Assembly (NCBI RefSeq): GCF_021155765.1
Contig: NC_060111.1
Location: 124,001 to 188,000, forward strand
Source: Diprion similis
Taxonomy: Eukaryota > Arthropoda > Insecta > Hymenoptera > Diprionidae
DNA: 64,000 nucleotides
Direction: 5' to 3'
Under the pieces are notes generated by a model. The model was not told the origin of the DNA and made no database searches. It saw only the letters and a program-made list of their open reading frames with translations. The translations under genes were made by a program, and so were the position numbers. Within the stretch, counting starts at the first letter, position 1. Each line of letters begins with the position of its first letter. Shown here piece by piece: positions 23,351 through 34,245 of this stretch.

Positions 23351-24031
23351 ATGCAGCGGGAATTGGAGATGGAAAAAGTCACGGAAAATAAAAGTGTAAA
23401 AAGTCAAGATTCTTTTGCACTTTCAAAAGTTGGCAGTCTTTATTTCGGACCAAATCCATCCGCCGAAGTGTGTTTCAGCGCTGACTAGTTTTAGATGAAG
23501 TATGCTTCTTTTCGTAATCATCGTAGGACAGTAAATATATTTGTATCTTTTGAAGGCTCAAAGACTCATAGAACAAGCAAAGGAACTAATCAGAGAGAAC
23601 AAACGGATTCAAGAAGCCAAAGCAATGTTACTGCAAGAGGAAGCGGAACTTTACAATAGAAAAGTTTACTTGAACTCTGAAAATTCCTCAAGTCACGTTT
23701 TTCAAGCCGATGCTGAGGTAGCACCATAGTTGATTAATAACAAGGAAGATCTATCGTTTCTGTCTAATTACAGAAAGTTACATCGATTCATTAACGCTTT
23801 TATTCATACAATTTGAAAGGAGAAATTCGAATTATACAATATGGTTTTATTATTCAGCTGCACAGACTGTTGAGCGAAACAATCGCCTTGTCAGGCAAGG
23901 GTAAGCAAATTGATGATCGCAAGGCGCAATTGGAATTATACTACAAAGAATTAAAACGGCGTAAAGAATTTCTTCAAGAAGCCATCAAGATGCATGAACA
24001 ACACCAACACAGCCGAGGGTCAGTCGTTTAA
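23351..24031 (+). CDS. small coiled-coil protein, unrecognised
   Basis: Three exons can be joined in phase 0: 23351-23467 (donor GAA|GTGTGT), 23556-23717 (donor GAG|GTAGCA) and 23858-24031, giving 150 residues. Exons 2 and 3 are the firmer part. They code two charged heptad-like helices (AQRLIEQAKELIRENKRIQE and KAQLELYYKELKRRKEFLQE) split by a serine-rich linker, with a His/Gln tail (EQHQHSRGSVV). Exon 1 (MQRELEMEKVTENKSVKSQD, then a GSLYFGPNP turn) is less certain. I see no signal peptide or membrane segment. I do not know the family; an adaptor or structural subunit is possible. AATAAA at 24387-24392 gives a 3' UTR of about 360 bases. The gene lies 400 bases past ATP synthase f on the same strand. 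Confidence 0.5.
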
Positions 24032-25964
24032 TACTCTGTGGGTCTGTCGTTAACTCGATACGGTTACTTGCATCGGTTAAGAAACAAACACTTAAACGAC
24101 TTTGACCTAAGATACGTAAGCACCGCCAATCCTGCAGATAATGTGACAAGTTGTTTGCCAACAATTCGGAAATTGCCGATTTCTGTACTTCCCAACTAAT
24201 AGACCTGTTTTCACTGGAATCTCATAACTAAATTATGTCGGGCTAAATGTCGGATCTCAGAATTTTCAAGCATTACTCAAAATAGTTCATTTTTTATTTA
24301 ATACGATCGTACAACATGGAGAATTTGGATTTTCATCTATTCAGACTGCCGTTTATAGTCATAATGTGATCATCCAAATTTCTCTTAATAAATTCAAATG
24401 TTTCGCAATTTCGTAGCTAGTTTGTTGGAATTCCGTCAGGTGATTGACTGTAGCTGGTGTCAGTGGTATCGGATCAGAGCTGCCAATTTAGTTTATCTCC
24501 GCAATTTTCTATCCGTGTGATAATGTGCCTCTAGAGCGAAAAGTTCATTTGGCATTGTACTCACTGAACTGTTAGTGATCGTACCACGCCACACAGAATA
24601 CATCGTTGCATGATCAAAGTTGTAAGTGCAAACTTCAATTTATAGTTCTTTCATTCACTGCATCATCCGTAGTTCGTCGTGGAAAAAGTTGTTCGACACT
24701 AACCTAAAAATTCTGTCGTCATATTACACAGCTGGGGCACTTGGGGCGATATGCATGTTTATTGATCTATTGGTACAGTTTAATTTCAGAAACAGTATTT
24801 TGTTGACCGTAGCAGTTGCTTCGTGACTCCGTATTGGGGATCATTTTATAGGGGTGATCCAGAAATCACGTGTCTAAATTGATCTTGACGTTAGGTTATG
24901 TTGGGTTACGCACGTTTACAATGCCAGTATTTCCCGACTTGCCGATCAATCCTCTCTATCAGATTGTTTATTATTCCATAAACACTCATCGTGCGGGTGG
25001 CTCTGTGATCAGTGATGCTAATATTTTCATACAAGATTGCAAGTTAGTTTCTTTCAAGGCCCTAAAATATAACTTACTGAAATATCAACCAAATTGTTAC
25101 ATTCCTTACGTATGCATATGTATGTGTATAACCATTGCAAAACATATTTGCTATACATTTTCATCTCGATAAATCTTAATTACGAATTTTCTTTGGCAAG
25201 GTATGTACAACATTATAGGTATCGTACAGAAATCGTATGAGAAAAGGTGAATTGAAGTCTGCGAAAGGCGTTGCGTTAATCTTGAAACTGACAACTAGAG
25301 AATATTCACAAATAAAAATAGAAATTCAATTAAATAGCAGCCTGAGGGTCCCGACACTTCTATAACATAAATAATGCCCTTCACTCTCCGAACATAGAAT
25401 AATATAACACAAGCATACCGAATTACGTACTGTATACCTATATAACGCTACATTGCGGTCTGCCGCTTCAGGCCGCCTTGTCCACCCTAATTGTAGGAAT
25501 CGCAAACTTTTTCCCCGCTTCAGTCACCCGCGAGACTGTCGTATCAACACGAAAAAAAACCGTACGTGCCGGAACGAATAGCCCGCGACCTGTCTACGGA
25601 AGCATGTATAATAAATCCGATGACCGTAAGATGCATAGAGGCATGGCAGCTGACAGCTGACCATCCGTACACGCTGTATGCGTATAACAGTTTTCGAGAG
25701 ATACCAATAAAATGAGGTTGATGAGGTTGCTATGCCACTATCGATTCGCGAAGCACACGGGGCGGAGGCAGACTCTGCGGTTGTACCGACACCGCTGCCG
25801 GAATGTCGTACGGGGCTCTGAACGTCGTCTTTGTCAGTCTGGGATAGACTCCTCAGCGAGCGTTGAAGGACAATAATCAGCTTCGTTTCCGAAACTAATA
25901 AAAGGGAAAAGGAAGAGCAACGAGACGACGTGGACGCGAGGGAGTATGAGAGAACCCGATCGGA
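24032..25964. other. intergenic and 5' flank of the palmitoyltransferase gene
   Basis: The first 360 bases are probably 3' UTR of the coiled-coil gene. The rest is AT-rich with scattered short open frames that do not look like exons. From about 25450 the GC content rises toward the next gene. Confidence 0.35.
24387..24392 (+). promoter_or_regulatory. AATAAA, likely for the coiled-coil gene
   Basis: First hexamer after the stop at 24031. Confidence 0.4.
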
Positions 25965-27875
25965 ATGCGAAAGGGAATCTTGCGAGCGCCTCGTTGTTGC
26001 TGTTGGTGGTCGTGTGGGTGGTGCTTGGTCCGCGTACGGGGGTCGGATCGAAACCTGCGAGTGCGACGTGTGAATGGGTTCCAACTCCCGCTGCACCCCC
26101 AACAAGTGGTCGGGTGGATAGCGCTTGTGGGCATCGCGGTCGGCACATTCACGGTGGTCCTGCCACTTCTCGGTCCAGGCGTACAGTCTGTCGGCTCGGG
26201 CCTCCTCGGGGCCACGTTCTCGCTTCACGTAGCGGCGCACCTCGTGGCGCTGCTCATCGACCCGGCGGCACCGCAGCTCCGGTCGCAGTCGTCGCGCAAG
26301 ACCAAGACGGTGCCGGACTTGGACCGCGCGCGGCATCTCCACGTGATTGAAAACGGCCGGTGCCACCTGTGCAACATAAACACCAGCCGAAGGACGAAGC
26401 ACTGCTCGGTCTGCAATAAGTGCGTCGACCAGTTCGATCACCACTGCAAGTGGCTAAACAACTGTGTCGGGGGACGAAACTACCCCGCGTTCATCGTCTG
26501 CCTCGTATCGGCGGTCGTCGCAGCCCTTGCGGTGGCCGCGATATCCCTCGCCGAGTTAGCCCTGGTCCACGCCGACCTGGCCGGCTGGGGCCCGAAGATG
26601 GACAACTCGACGCAGCTGCCGCTGGCCCAGCAGCCCCCCGGGACAGGTTCTCTCGTTGTTATTTCCCTCGTCGGGATATTCTCGGCGATAGCCGCCGCCC
26701 TCCTGATTCACCTCTGCTTCTTCCACGGCTACATCGCCTGTCTCGGTCTCACAACCTACGAGTATGTGCGCGAAAAGCGCGAGCGCAAGGCGACCCAAGC
26801 CGTTCCCCCTGCACCGCCAGCGGAGGTCCGGGCCCAGAAGTGTCCCGCGTTCTGCACCGATCGGGTCGCCACTGCGGAGGAACCAGAGCGGCCACGCTAC
26901 CATTACAGGAACCCTTCGTCAACACCGGACGCGATGGACCGCGAGATGACCGAGCAGCGCAGCGTCTTTATCTGCTCTACCCACCAGCGGTCCCCGCTCT
27001 GCAGTGCCGAGGACAGCGGGGGGCCCCGATGCAAGGAACGGCCGAACTTCCACCTCTACTTTTCGTACGAGACCCGCGACACCGAGACGTCGATCGAGGT
27101 CTCGTCGCAGACGATTTTGAGCGAGACCGAACGATCCCGGGGACTCGTTGAGCTCAAGCCTTCCACTCCTTCCCCGGTATCCTGTTGCTTTTCGATTACG
27201 AACGCGGGCTCGGAGAAGCGGGCGAAGCGGAAGCCCCACTCGCCGTTGCCCTTACCCTCGCCCTCGGGCAAGGAACGCGGCCCCGGATCCTGCCTCACCA
27301 TGCGCAGGATACAGTCCTTCCTACGTACCAGACTCAGGCGAAACTCGCGACAACGCCACGCTGCCGGCGAGGCGCCCACCGCTCGTCCCAGGAAGAACAG
27401 GGTAAACCCCGCCGCGAGCCACGGTGGGGTCGGTGAAAACAAGGAGGAAGCTCCGAAGTTACAGTCGCCGTCGGACGCGTCGTCGATTTTATTCGGGGAC
27501 GACAAGCCGAGGCCCCCGTTGAAGCTGCCCCCTTTGCTCCTCGTACCCAGACACAAGATGGGAGAAATTCCCGCGGCTTTTGAGTCCATCGCCCGTGCAG
27601 ACCCCGCGCCGGTCCCGCAGCCCAGACGGAGTCAGCCGCCTCTCAGAATAAGGAGAACCTCCTTCTACAAAAGGCCTCGATTCAAAATGGGCCCGCATGT
27701 TACGGAGATCGCCCAGTTGTCCCCGATTCCTGAATCAGAGCTCTCGAAACCCGCCTCACCTAGAACCCCGCCTGAAATTAACCACTTCCCGTTTCCACCC
27801 TCGAGCTCGTCTTCGGTGAATCGGGATGACTCGGTTAACGCTGTTACCGATGTTGCTCAGGCAAATTCCCTCTGA
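25965..27875 (+). CDS. ZDHHC1: DHHC palmitoyltransferase, ZDHHC1/11 type, single coding exon
   Basis: DHHC enzymes attach palmitate to cysteines of target proteins at endomembranes. The uninterrupted frame codes 636 residues. A family-like start at about residue 36 (RVNGFQLPLHPQQVVGW) leads into two membrane helices (about 49-70 and 78-98). The cysteine-rich domain follows (CHLCNINTSRRTKHCSVCNK), then the catalytic DHHC at 158-161 (DHHCKWLNNCVGGRNY), two more helices (about 175-202 and 229-252) and TTYEY at 263-267, the TTxE motif. The long tail (about 270-636) is basic, Pro/Ser-rich and probably disordered. The first 35 residues (Cys/Trp/Arg-rich) look unlike the family, so the true start could differ. 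AATAAA lies at 28126. The GC-rich frame throws large open frames onto the other strand. Confidence 0.9.
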   Translation: MRKGILRAPRCCCWWSCGWCLVRVRGSDRNLRVRRVNGFQLPLHPQQVVGWIALVGIAVGTFTVVLPLLGPGVQSVGSGLLGATFSLHVAAHLVALLIDPAAPQLRSQSSRKTKTVPDLDRARHLHVIENGRCHLCNINTSRRTKHCSVCNKCVDQFDHHCKWLNNCVGGRNYPAFIVCLVSAVVAALAVAAISLAELALVHADLAGWGPKMDNSTQLPLAQQPPGTGSLVVISLVGIFSAIAAALLIHLCFFHGYIACLGLTTYEYVREKRERKATQAVPPAPPAEVRAQKCPAFCTDRVATAEEPERPRYHYRNPSSTPDAMDREMTEQRSVFICSTHQRSPLCSAEDSGGPRCKERPNFHLYFSYETRDTETSIEVSSQTILSETERSRGLVELKPSTPSPVSCCFSITNAGSEKRAKRKPHSPLPLPSPSGKERGPGSCLTMRRIQSFLRTRLRRNSRQRHAAGEAPTARPRKNRVNPAASHGGVGENKEEAPKLQSPSDASSILFGDDKPRPPLKLPPLLLVPRHKMGEIPAAFESIARADPAPVPQPRRSQPPLRIRRTSFYKRPRFKMGPHVTEIAQLSPIPESELSKPASPRTPPEINHFPFPPSSSSSVNRDDSVNAVTDVAQANSL

Positions 27876-28916
27876 CTTGTCGGTTTTGTATGTTATACAG
27901 AGTACAATTTTGGAGGTTTTAGATATTGTTGAACACGCATGGCAGTTGATTATTACAAGCTCTACACAACGAACTTTGTTTCCGTCCATTATGTCGTTGT
28001 CGTTGGTTTCTACGTATACTTACAATTATACATATTATACATACGTAATGCGCAAAATTTGTATTATGCTAAATGTACATACAGGATATACCTATATCAT
28101 AGTTACGATATACGTTATGATAATGAATAAATACGATAATTACACGAATCTTTATGGACCCCTGAGGGGAGGAGTCGGTACCCTCGATTCCTTGCACAGC
28201 ACAGCGATTCTGCTCTCTGTCTAGCATGCATTCTATAAATTGCATCGGATATAAATTCCATTTGCAATAATGGCAAATTTCTCGGTTCTTCACTTTACAT
28301 TGAATGGATGTTTACTTATGTTTATAAACTTTTATCAAATCATGTATTAGTTACGGGAAAAACTGTCCTGCGAATCCCTTTTCCAGTGTATACCTCTCTT
28401 TATAAATCTGGGCAAATTTCATTATTCCTGTTATTATGTGAATTCAATATAGGTATGAGATGACGATAAATGCTTGCAACATTTTTATTTCCCAATGTCG
28501 GTAATATACACTTATAGTGTACCTATACACACCTATAATGAAAGGACTGAGAATCGTGGTATTGTATAGGTACTCGTACATGTACGAATGATTGTTAGAA
28601 AATTACCGCACAGGGTAGTACGATCATCGATGGAATAGCATAGCCAATGACAGTATCCGAGATCGCGGTATTCAGGTGCACTTTCAAGGCCATGCAGGCG
28701 GATCACTCCCTTCTTGTTTATATGTATTAATGAATACCGCACTGCACGTCGTATAAATTTGGCCACACGATCGTTTGCCATTCCTAAACGTGGAATTCAC
28801 CCTTAACGAGCGATTCGTCACGTGTTGTAGGAAATTTTCCGTAGCATTGATTCCTAGGATTGATTTCGCTGTCAATAATCGTTTCCCGCCATGTTTCGTT
28901 GATTTCAATACTGCAG
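27876..28916. other. 3' flank of the palmitoyltransferase gene and 5' flank of DUS1L
   Basis: AT-rich. The palmitoyltransferase 3' UTR probably runs to just after 28131. The sequence directly before the DUS1L ATG (TACTGCAG|ATGG) could be read as a splice acceptor, so a noncoding exon further upstream is possible. No gene is seen. Confidence 0.35.
28126..28131 (+). promoter_or_regulatory. AATAAA polyadenylation signal of the palmitoyltransferase gene
   Basis: Hexamer 250 bases after the stop codon at 27875. Confidence 0.6.
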
Positions 28917-31074
28917 ATGGAGACCAGCCCTGCCAAAGTAGACGCTACCTTCGATAAAGCAAAAAGGAACATTTGGCGCGATGTACTCGGATCCCCGCGA
29001 TACGTGATCGCTCCGATGGTGGACGCGAGCGAATTAGCGTGGAGATTGCTCTCCCGCAGACACGGTTCTCAACTCTGCTACACCCCGATGTTGCACTCCT
29101 CGGTTTTCTGCAGGGATCCGAAATACCGGCGCGAGGCCCTTGCCAGCTCCGCGGAGGACCGTCCGCTGATAGTACAGGTACATATGTTAGTTGTTAATTG
29201 TGTAATTAATGAACTTTAAAAGCTGAATCCCACGTATTAGTGTTGTTCACGCGATGACATCACTGCAACGTTATCGTTAGATTTTATATTTTCATCTGCA
29301 CAGTTTTGCGGCAATGATCCAAAAATATTGCTGGAAGCAGCCCTCCTTGCCGAGCCTCATTGCGATGCCATTGATATAAATCTCGGCTGTCCACAAGCCA
29401 TAGCGAAGCGTGGTCATTACGGGGCATTCCTCCAAGATGACTGGGAACTACTGAAAAACATCGGTAAGTGTACGCTCTGTGCTTTTACAGAAGAGATGAG
29501 GACAAGGAAAAAAAAATTTTTATCTGCAGAATCGCAGTAAGATATTCTCCGTATTTTTCTATTTTTAATAAAAAATAATTGGTTTCCCTTTTCAGTGCGG
29601 ACCTTGAGCCAAGGAATAAAGATTCCCGTTACCTGCAAGTTAAGGATTTTTTCCGATATCGATAAGACAATCGATTACGCTCACATGCTTGAAAACGCCG
29701 GAGCAGCCATGCTCACTGTTCACGGACGAACCAGAGATCAGAAGGGGCCTTTCACAGGGTTAGCATCCTGGAACCATATCAAAGCTGTCAGGTAATTGTT
29801 CCCTTTCCTTGAATGCTTTGCCAAGTATAGGTATGTTCGTATGTATAATATATAAAGAAAAACCGAAAGGAAAGGAAACAGAATTTCAAGGAAATGATTC
29901 TTCTTATATTTTATTTCTAATTTGGATTACAGGGAACATGTTAAAATCCCAGTGCTTGCAAATGGTAACATACAGACAGTACAGGATGCAGACCGATGCA
30001 TTGAGGAGACGAATGTTGAAGGAGTTATGTCCGCAGAAGGAAATTTGTACAACCCTTGTATATTTGAAGGGCGTTATCCACCAGCCTGGGAACCTGCGTC
30101 AGAGTATTTGGATCTTGTGGAACGATATCCTGCCCCCAGCTCTTTCATACGCGGACATTTGTTCAAATTATTTCAACACATGTATGTCCTACTTGAATAT
30201 CTCGCTAACATCACGTTTTTCAACGGATTTCTAAATTTCCACCAATTAAAACTGTTCAGAATCCTGTTTTTGCCTGAAATCATGAATACCATTGCTATTT
30301 TGCATAAAGTTACAGCATACGTTTAACTAGAGAGTAGACTTTGTCTAGCAGGAAATGAAGAGGCGAGGGCAAACCTGGCGAGAAATTCTACGATGGAATC
30401 GTTTAGAGGTGTGGTGGAGGCTCTTAGAGCTCGATATTTGCCCTACCATGAAGGCCTTATGCTGTGGGATGATAAGAGCAATGGTTTGTCCAGAATATAT
30501 TTTACTTTTAATAATTCCTTCACTCTAGTAAGATGACGTTTATCGACCCTAATGTTTCTGTGTCTTCTGCGGCAGATTATAATTTGAAATTACCACCGTG
30601 GCTGTGCCAGCCGTACATGAGGGATTCGCCCCAAGAGCACCTAATCAAGGTGGAAGCAAAAAAAAGTGAACAGGAAAATAGCACAATAAAAAGGAATTTG
30701 AAGGATGGAGATGGTAACGACATTTCAAGAAAAAAACTCAAGAAACTTCGTCGAATCGCTAGGCGACCCAACAGACAGTCTGCATCTGTTAAACGTGGCT
30801 CAGATCTATGTACCACCTGTCCAAATCCATTGGTCAGTAATCAAAGTTACATAATCTGATAATGAATAACTTTGTTTCTTCGTGTCTTTTCATCTTAATC
30901 TTGTTTATTTCTTAGGGATACAAATGTGGATACAAACTGTGTCGACAGTGTTGCAGGGCGAAATGCTACAAGGAAAATTTGGATTGTGCAGGTCACAGAA
31001 ATCTCGCGAAAACTAGACGACAAATAGCTATTCAATTTGCGGCAGAGAGACAAGAGATCGGCAATGTTAATTAA
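28917..31074 (+). CDS. DUS1L: tRNA-dihydrouridine synthase 1-like (DUS1L)
   Basis: This FMN enzyme reduces uridine to dihydrouridine in the tRNA D-loop. Seven exons keep phase: 28917-29177, 29304-29463, 29596-29791, 29933-30181, 30338-30483, 30576-30832, 30916-31074, giving 475 residues (human 473). The barrel blocks are clear: [31 protein letters not shown], then [20 protein letters not shown] with the catalytic cysteine at about Cys116, [13 protein letters not shown], and VLANGNIQ followed by [13 protein letters not shown] for FMN phosphate. The C-terminal extension is basic and ends in a cysteine-rich, zinc-finger-like cluster ([20 protein letters not shown], then C and H in DCAGH). Exon 5 is fixed at TAG|ACTTTG because only this acceptor keeps phase with [18 protein letters not shown]. 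Confidence 0.94.
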
Positions 31075-32153
31075 TTGACAGATTATTGGGGAAAAAATAT
31101 TATGTAAATGCAAATAATAGATAACGGAAATAACGGTGCATAGTTTCGTCTCTTATTTCAATTTCGAAACATACGCTACCCATATAATTTTCATTCTTCC
31201 TGAAACAATACGAAGCATCTTCTAGTTAGTTTTACTTTATTTGTTACATTTTCCGTTGTCACTTATCGTGCGTGGGTCGGCCCCCTCGTCAGGGGGGTGA
31301 AGGACGGCCTCCCATGGGGCCGAAATTTAGCGAAACTGCGCAACGCGGCTAAATGCCAGCCAATGAGCAAACAACTTTCCGTTCTACCTTTTACTAATAC
31401 AACAGAAAGTGTTCAATACCGTATCCAAATTTGAGAGTGGCTTGAATGAATATCCGGTTCGCTAATCGTAACCAAGCTTCATTTCTTAACTAAGCTCCGA
31501 ATCCACCTCGATTCTAATCAAACCGACTAGGGCTTACAGCATGTTGGGAGGTTCGGTACATCCTTAGAGCATTCTAAGGCTACATCTAATTACTTGTACA
31601 CCTCCTTTTGACAACTTGCGGTATTACTTATCTGGGAGGAACCCTGCACCATAGCCGCACCGTGCGAACGTTAGTTACCATAGCCAGTGGCAGCTTGCAG
31701 GCAGCCCCGCCAGCCCCGCCGGCAGTCGTATCTTGTCTGCGGTCGTGTCCGAACCACCGATCCTTGGATTTGAGTGCATTTGAGAGGGTTGCGCAGCTGT
31801 CATAACAGTAGCTCATATGGAATCCGGGTAAACTGACGATGATGAGTTCATTACCATGCCGGAATGCAAGATGTTTGTACGTATTGGGGTTGGACATCCT
31901 ATGAGAATATCAGCAAGGCGCCGGGCAATACACAATATTTTGCACTAGGTTGGAGCTATCGCGGTATCGGTAAATTAGAAGTGCTTCGTGTCGCGGGGAG
32001 TGCGTATGTGTGTGCGTCATACGTACGATAAATATTTCGAAATGAATATTACTGTTAGCGACATAGTCACCGCTCCGCGTGATACAACTACGGCTATAAT
32101 TGCTCGACCGTCGCCGCGTTGGTAATGCCAAAGTAGGAGAGCGCACATTTGCC
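31075..32153. other. intergenic between DUS1L and CUEDC1
   Basis: At 31277-31323 a GC-rich patch in AT-rich surroundings has an exact 8-base inverted repeat (TCGGCCCC, then GGGGCCGA). It could fold, but I cannot assign it to an RNA family. The last 300 bases are the CUEDC1 5' flank. No gene is called. Confidence 0.35.
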
Positions 32154-33144
32154 ATGGCGTCTGCTGCAGAACAACAACAGACTACCCTGGAATTTTACCA
32201 GGCAATGGCTGACTTCAAAAACATGTTTCCACAGATGGATGATGACGTTATCGAGGTACCACCTTGTCTATACCTAACACCTTTAGATAGAATTGAAGTC
32301 AATACATACAGAACTTTTTAAACTTTGCGCATTCCTTTTTCCAGGCTGTGTTACGTTCGAACCAGGGTGCGGTTGACACGACCATCGATCAGCTACTGGC
32401 AATGAGCACGGACAATGAGAACGAAAAGATCAGGAGTGAGATTGAGCAGAGCGAAGATTCGTCTGAAGATAATCAGGCTAAAATCGAGCCTTGCAAGTCA
32501 TTGAAGAGTATTCACAAGTGGCAGCCCCCCTTGCTAGGTCCGTTGCCAGACACATTTCTGAGGCTTCCCAGACAGTGGAGCGAGAACTGCGAGGCCCCAG
32601 AGTCTGGAATCGCGTTAGAGGGTTCCACGATGGAGGACGAACGTATTGCAATTTTTCTTCAGAACGAAGAATTCATGGCAGAACTGAGGTGGAATGAAGA
32701 TTTCCTTTCTACCTTGGCTAGCGGTCAGTCGATAAATCAGGCAAATTATAAAGAAGAGCAAATGTATGCCTGGTATGATATTGATTAATCCAACCATTAT
32801 TTTTGTTTTTTTGTAGATACTAAATTAGACGAATGTGAGAAGTCTGCTGGCACAGTAAACCACGACGATGAGGATTTATTCAAAGAAAGATTAAGAAATA
32901 TGGGTAAAGGTATTGAGAAACGGGATTTATTCAACAAACTGAAGCTCAGAGTTGCTCTGCTAAAGAAGCTTCTAAACTTTTAAATACTTTTTCATATATT
33001 GTTACAGTTTCACGTCGTAAATTTGCCCAGCTCACCAAGGTGTTCACACGGAGTAAGAAACGTGGTGGAAGACAGCTGCTACCGCCCACGCCGTCGTGTG
33101 ACGACCTTTTAGAATCTGAGGAGATATCCAGATCTCGAAACTAG
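32154..33144 (+). CDS. CUEDC1: CUE domain-containing protein 1
   Basis: CUE domains bind ubiquitin; the cellular role of CUEDC1 in insects is not settled. Four exons keep phase: 32154-32255, 32345-32723, 32817-32903, 33008-33144, giving 234 residues, well short of the roughly 390 of the human protein. The CUE domain fills residues about 11-57 (LEFYQAMADFKNMFPQMDDD with the MFP motif, then GAVDTTIDQLLAM with the di-leucine). A conserved central block (IAIFLQNEEFMAELRWNEDF) and the C-terminal helix (LFKERLRNMG plus SRRKFAQLTKVFTRSKKR) match the vertebrate protein. What is missing is low-complexity linker. The intron inside the CUE domain is short (89 bases). Confidence 0.92.
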
Positions 33145-34245
33145 GATTTCACTCGCTCTCCAGTCCTTGCTCGAAAGGAACTGAGTTATAATCTCTAATC
33201 CACACCGTTGCCCTGGCCAGATTAAATAAAATTCAGGCTAAAAATATATGTGATGTAGAAAAAAAGTAGCCATGTTGCTGATTATCAAGTAAAGCAAAGA
33301 TTCTAGTCATGCAAGTAGGAGAAAAGACTGGACATCATCCTAAGAATCAGAGGAAGCAAATATAACAATGCAGGTAAATAGAAGCCCCAACAAGCTATAT
33401 TAAAATAATAACCCAAAATATACTTATATTGTCGCTATAATTACAACAAACTTCATAATTATTGAGGTGAAGAGACATTGTCGAAAATAGTCAATTCCCT
33501 CCATACACCTTAAAGAAGTGGTAACTCTCACACGTAATTAAATCAGAGATATTTAGTCGTCAATTTTCATTGTCTGAAATCAAATGAAAATTTACCTCCC
33601 AAAGGGCACTTTCCGAATTGCGCAAAATTATCCAAGAATCTAATTTAATACCTATTTAATTCATAAAACGAATTACTTCTGGCTAGTCTCACAGCAGAAG
33701 CTAAGAACCCTGAACAATTAACTTTCAATTGGTGCATCAAGATAAAGCGCAACCATTCTCATTTCAATATGAGTACGTGTACTTATCAGCAAACTGTTCA
33801 ATATTAGAATTGTAAGAGCAACGTGATCTCTTCTGTTCGGCGTATCTAGTCATCTATCTGTCTACCAGTCGTTTAATGTAATATACTACTGATAATACTG
33901 TTACTTTAGTATAGTTTATACTTAAGAAAAAATCTAGTACAGACTTTGAAATTCGTCAGACATACCAATAAAAAAATTTCGCGGCAGAAATTTAAGGCAC
34001 ACTTATGGAAAACCTGATACCCACAGTGTGATAGTTCGAAACCAAGGTGAGATGACACATTTAAAGTACAAACTGAAACTAGTATCAGTATAAACTTAGC
34101 CGTCTATTTGAGTTACTTACAAATTGTACATTTCGTAATACAGAGCATGGTATTATGTACTTATTATAAAAGTCCATATTATACGCTTGGTTATATAATT
34201 CGTATATGTTTTTAAAATTCAACATTGATACTTATAACTAATGAC
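33145..34245. other. tail-to-tail spacer between CUEDC1 and WASHC4
   Basis: AT-rich. It holds the CUEDC1 3' UTR and, on the other strand, that of WASHC4, for which I see no clear AATAAA. No gene is seen. Confidence 0.4.
33225..33230 (+). promoter_or_regulatory. AATAAA polyadenylation signal of CUEDC1
   Basis: Hexamer 81 bases after the stop codon. Confidence 0.65.

Noticed and set aside
25524-26444. 306-codon open frame on the minus strand
   Set aside because: It lies opposite the GC-rich start of the palmitoyltransferase gene, whose codon bias removes antisense stops. The translation has no family features and runs past any sensible gene limit.
27056-27589. 177-codon minus-strand open frame in the palmitoyltransferase tail
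   Set aside because: Same cause: a GC-rich, low-complexity sense frame. No start context or splice signals support it.
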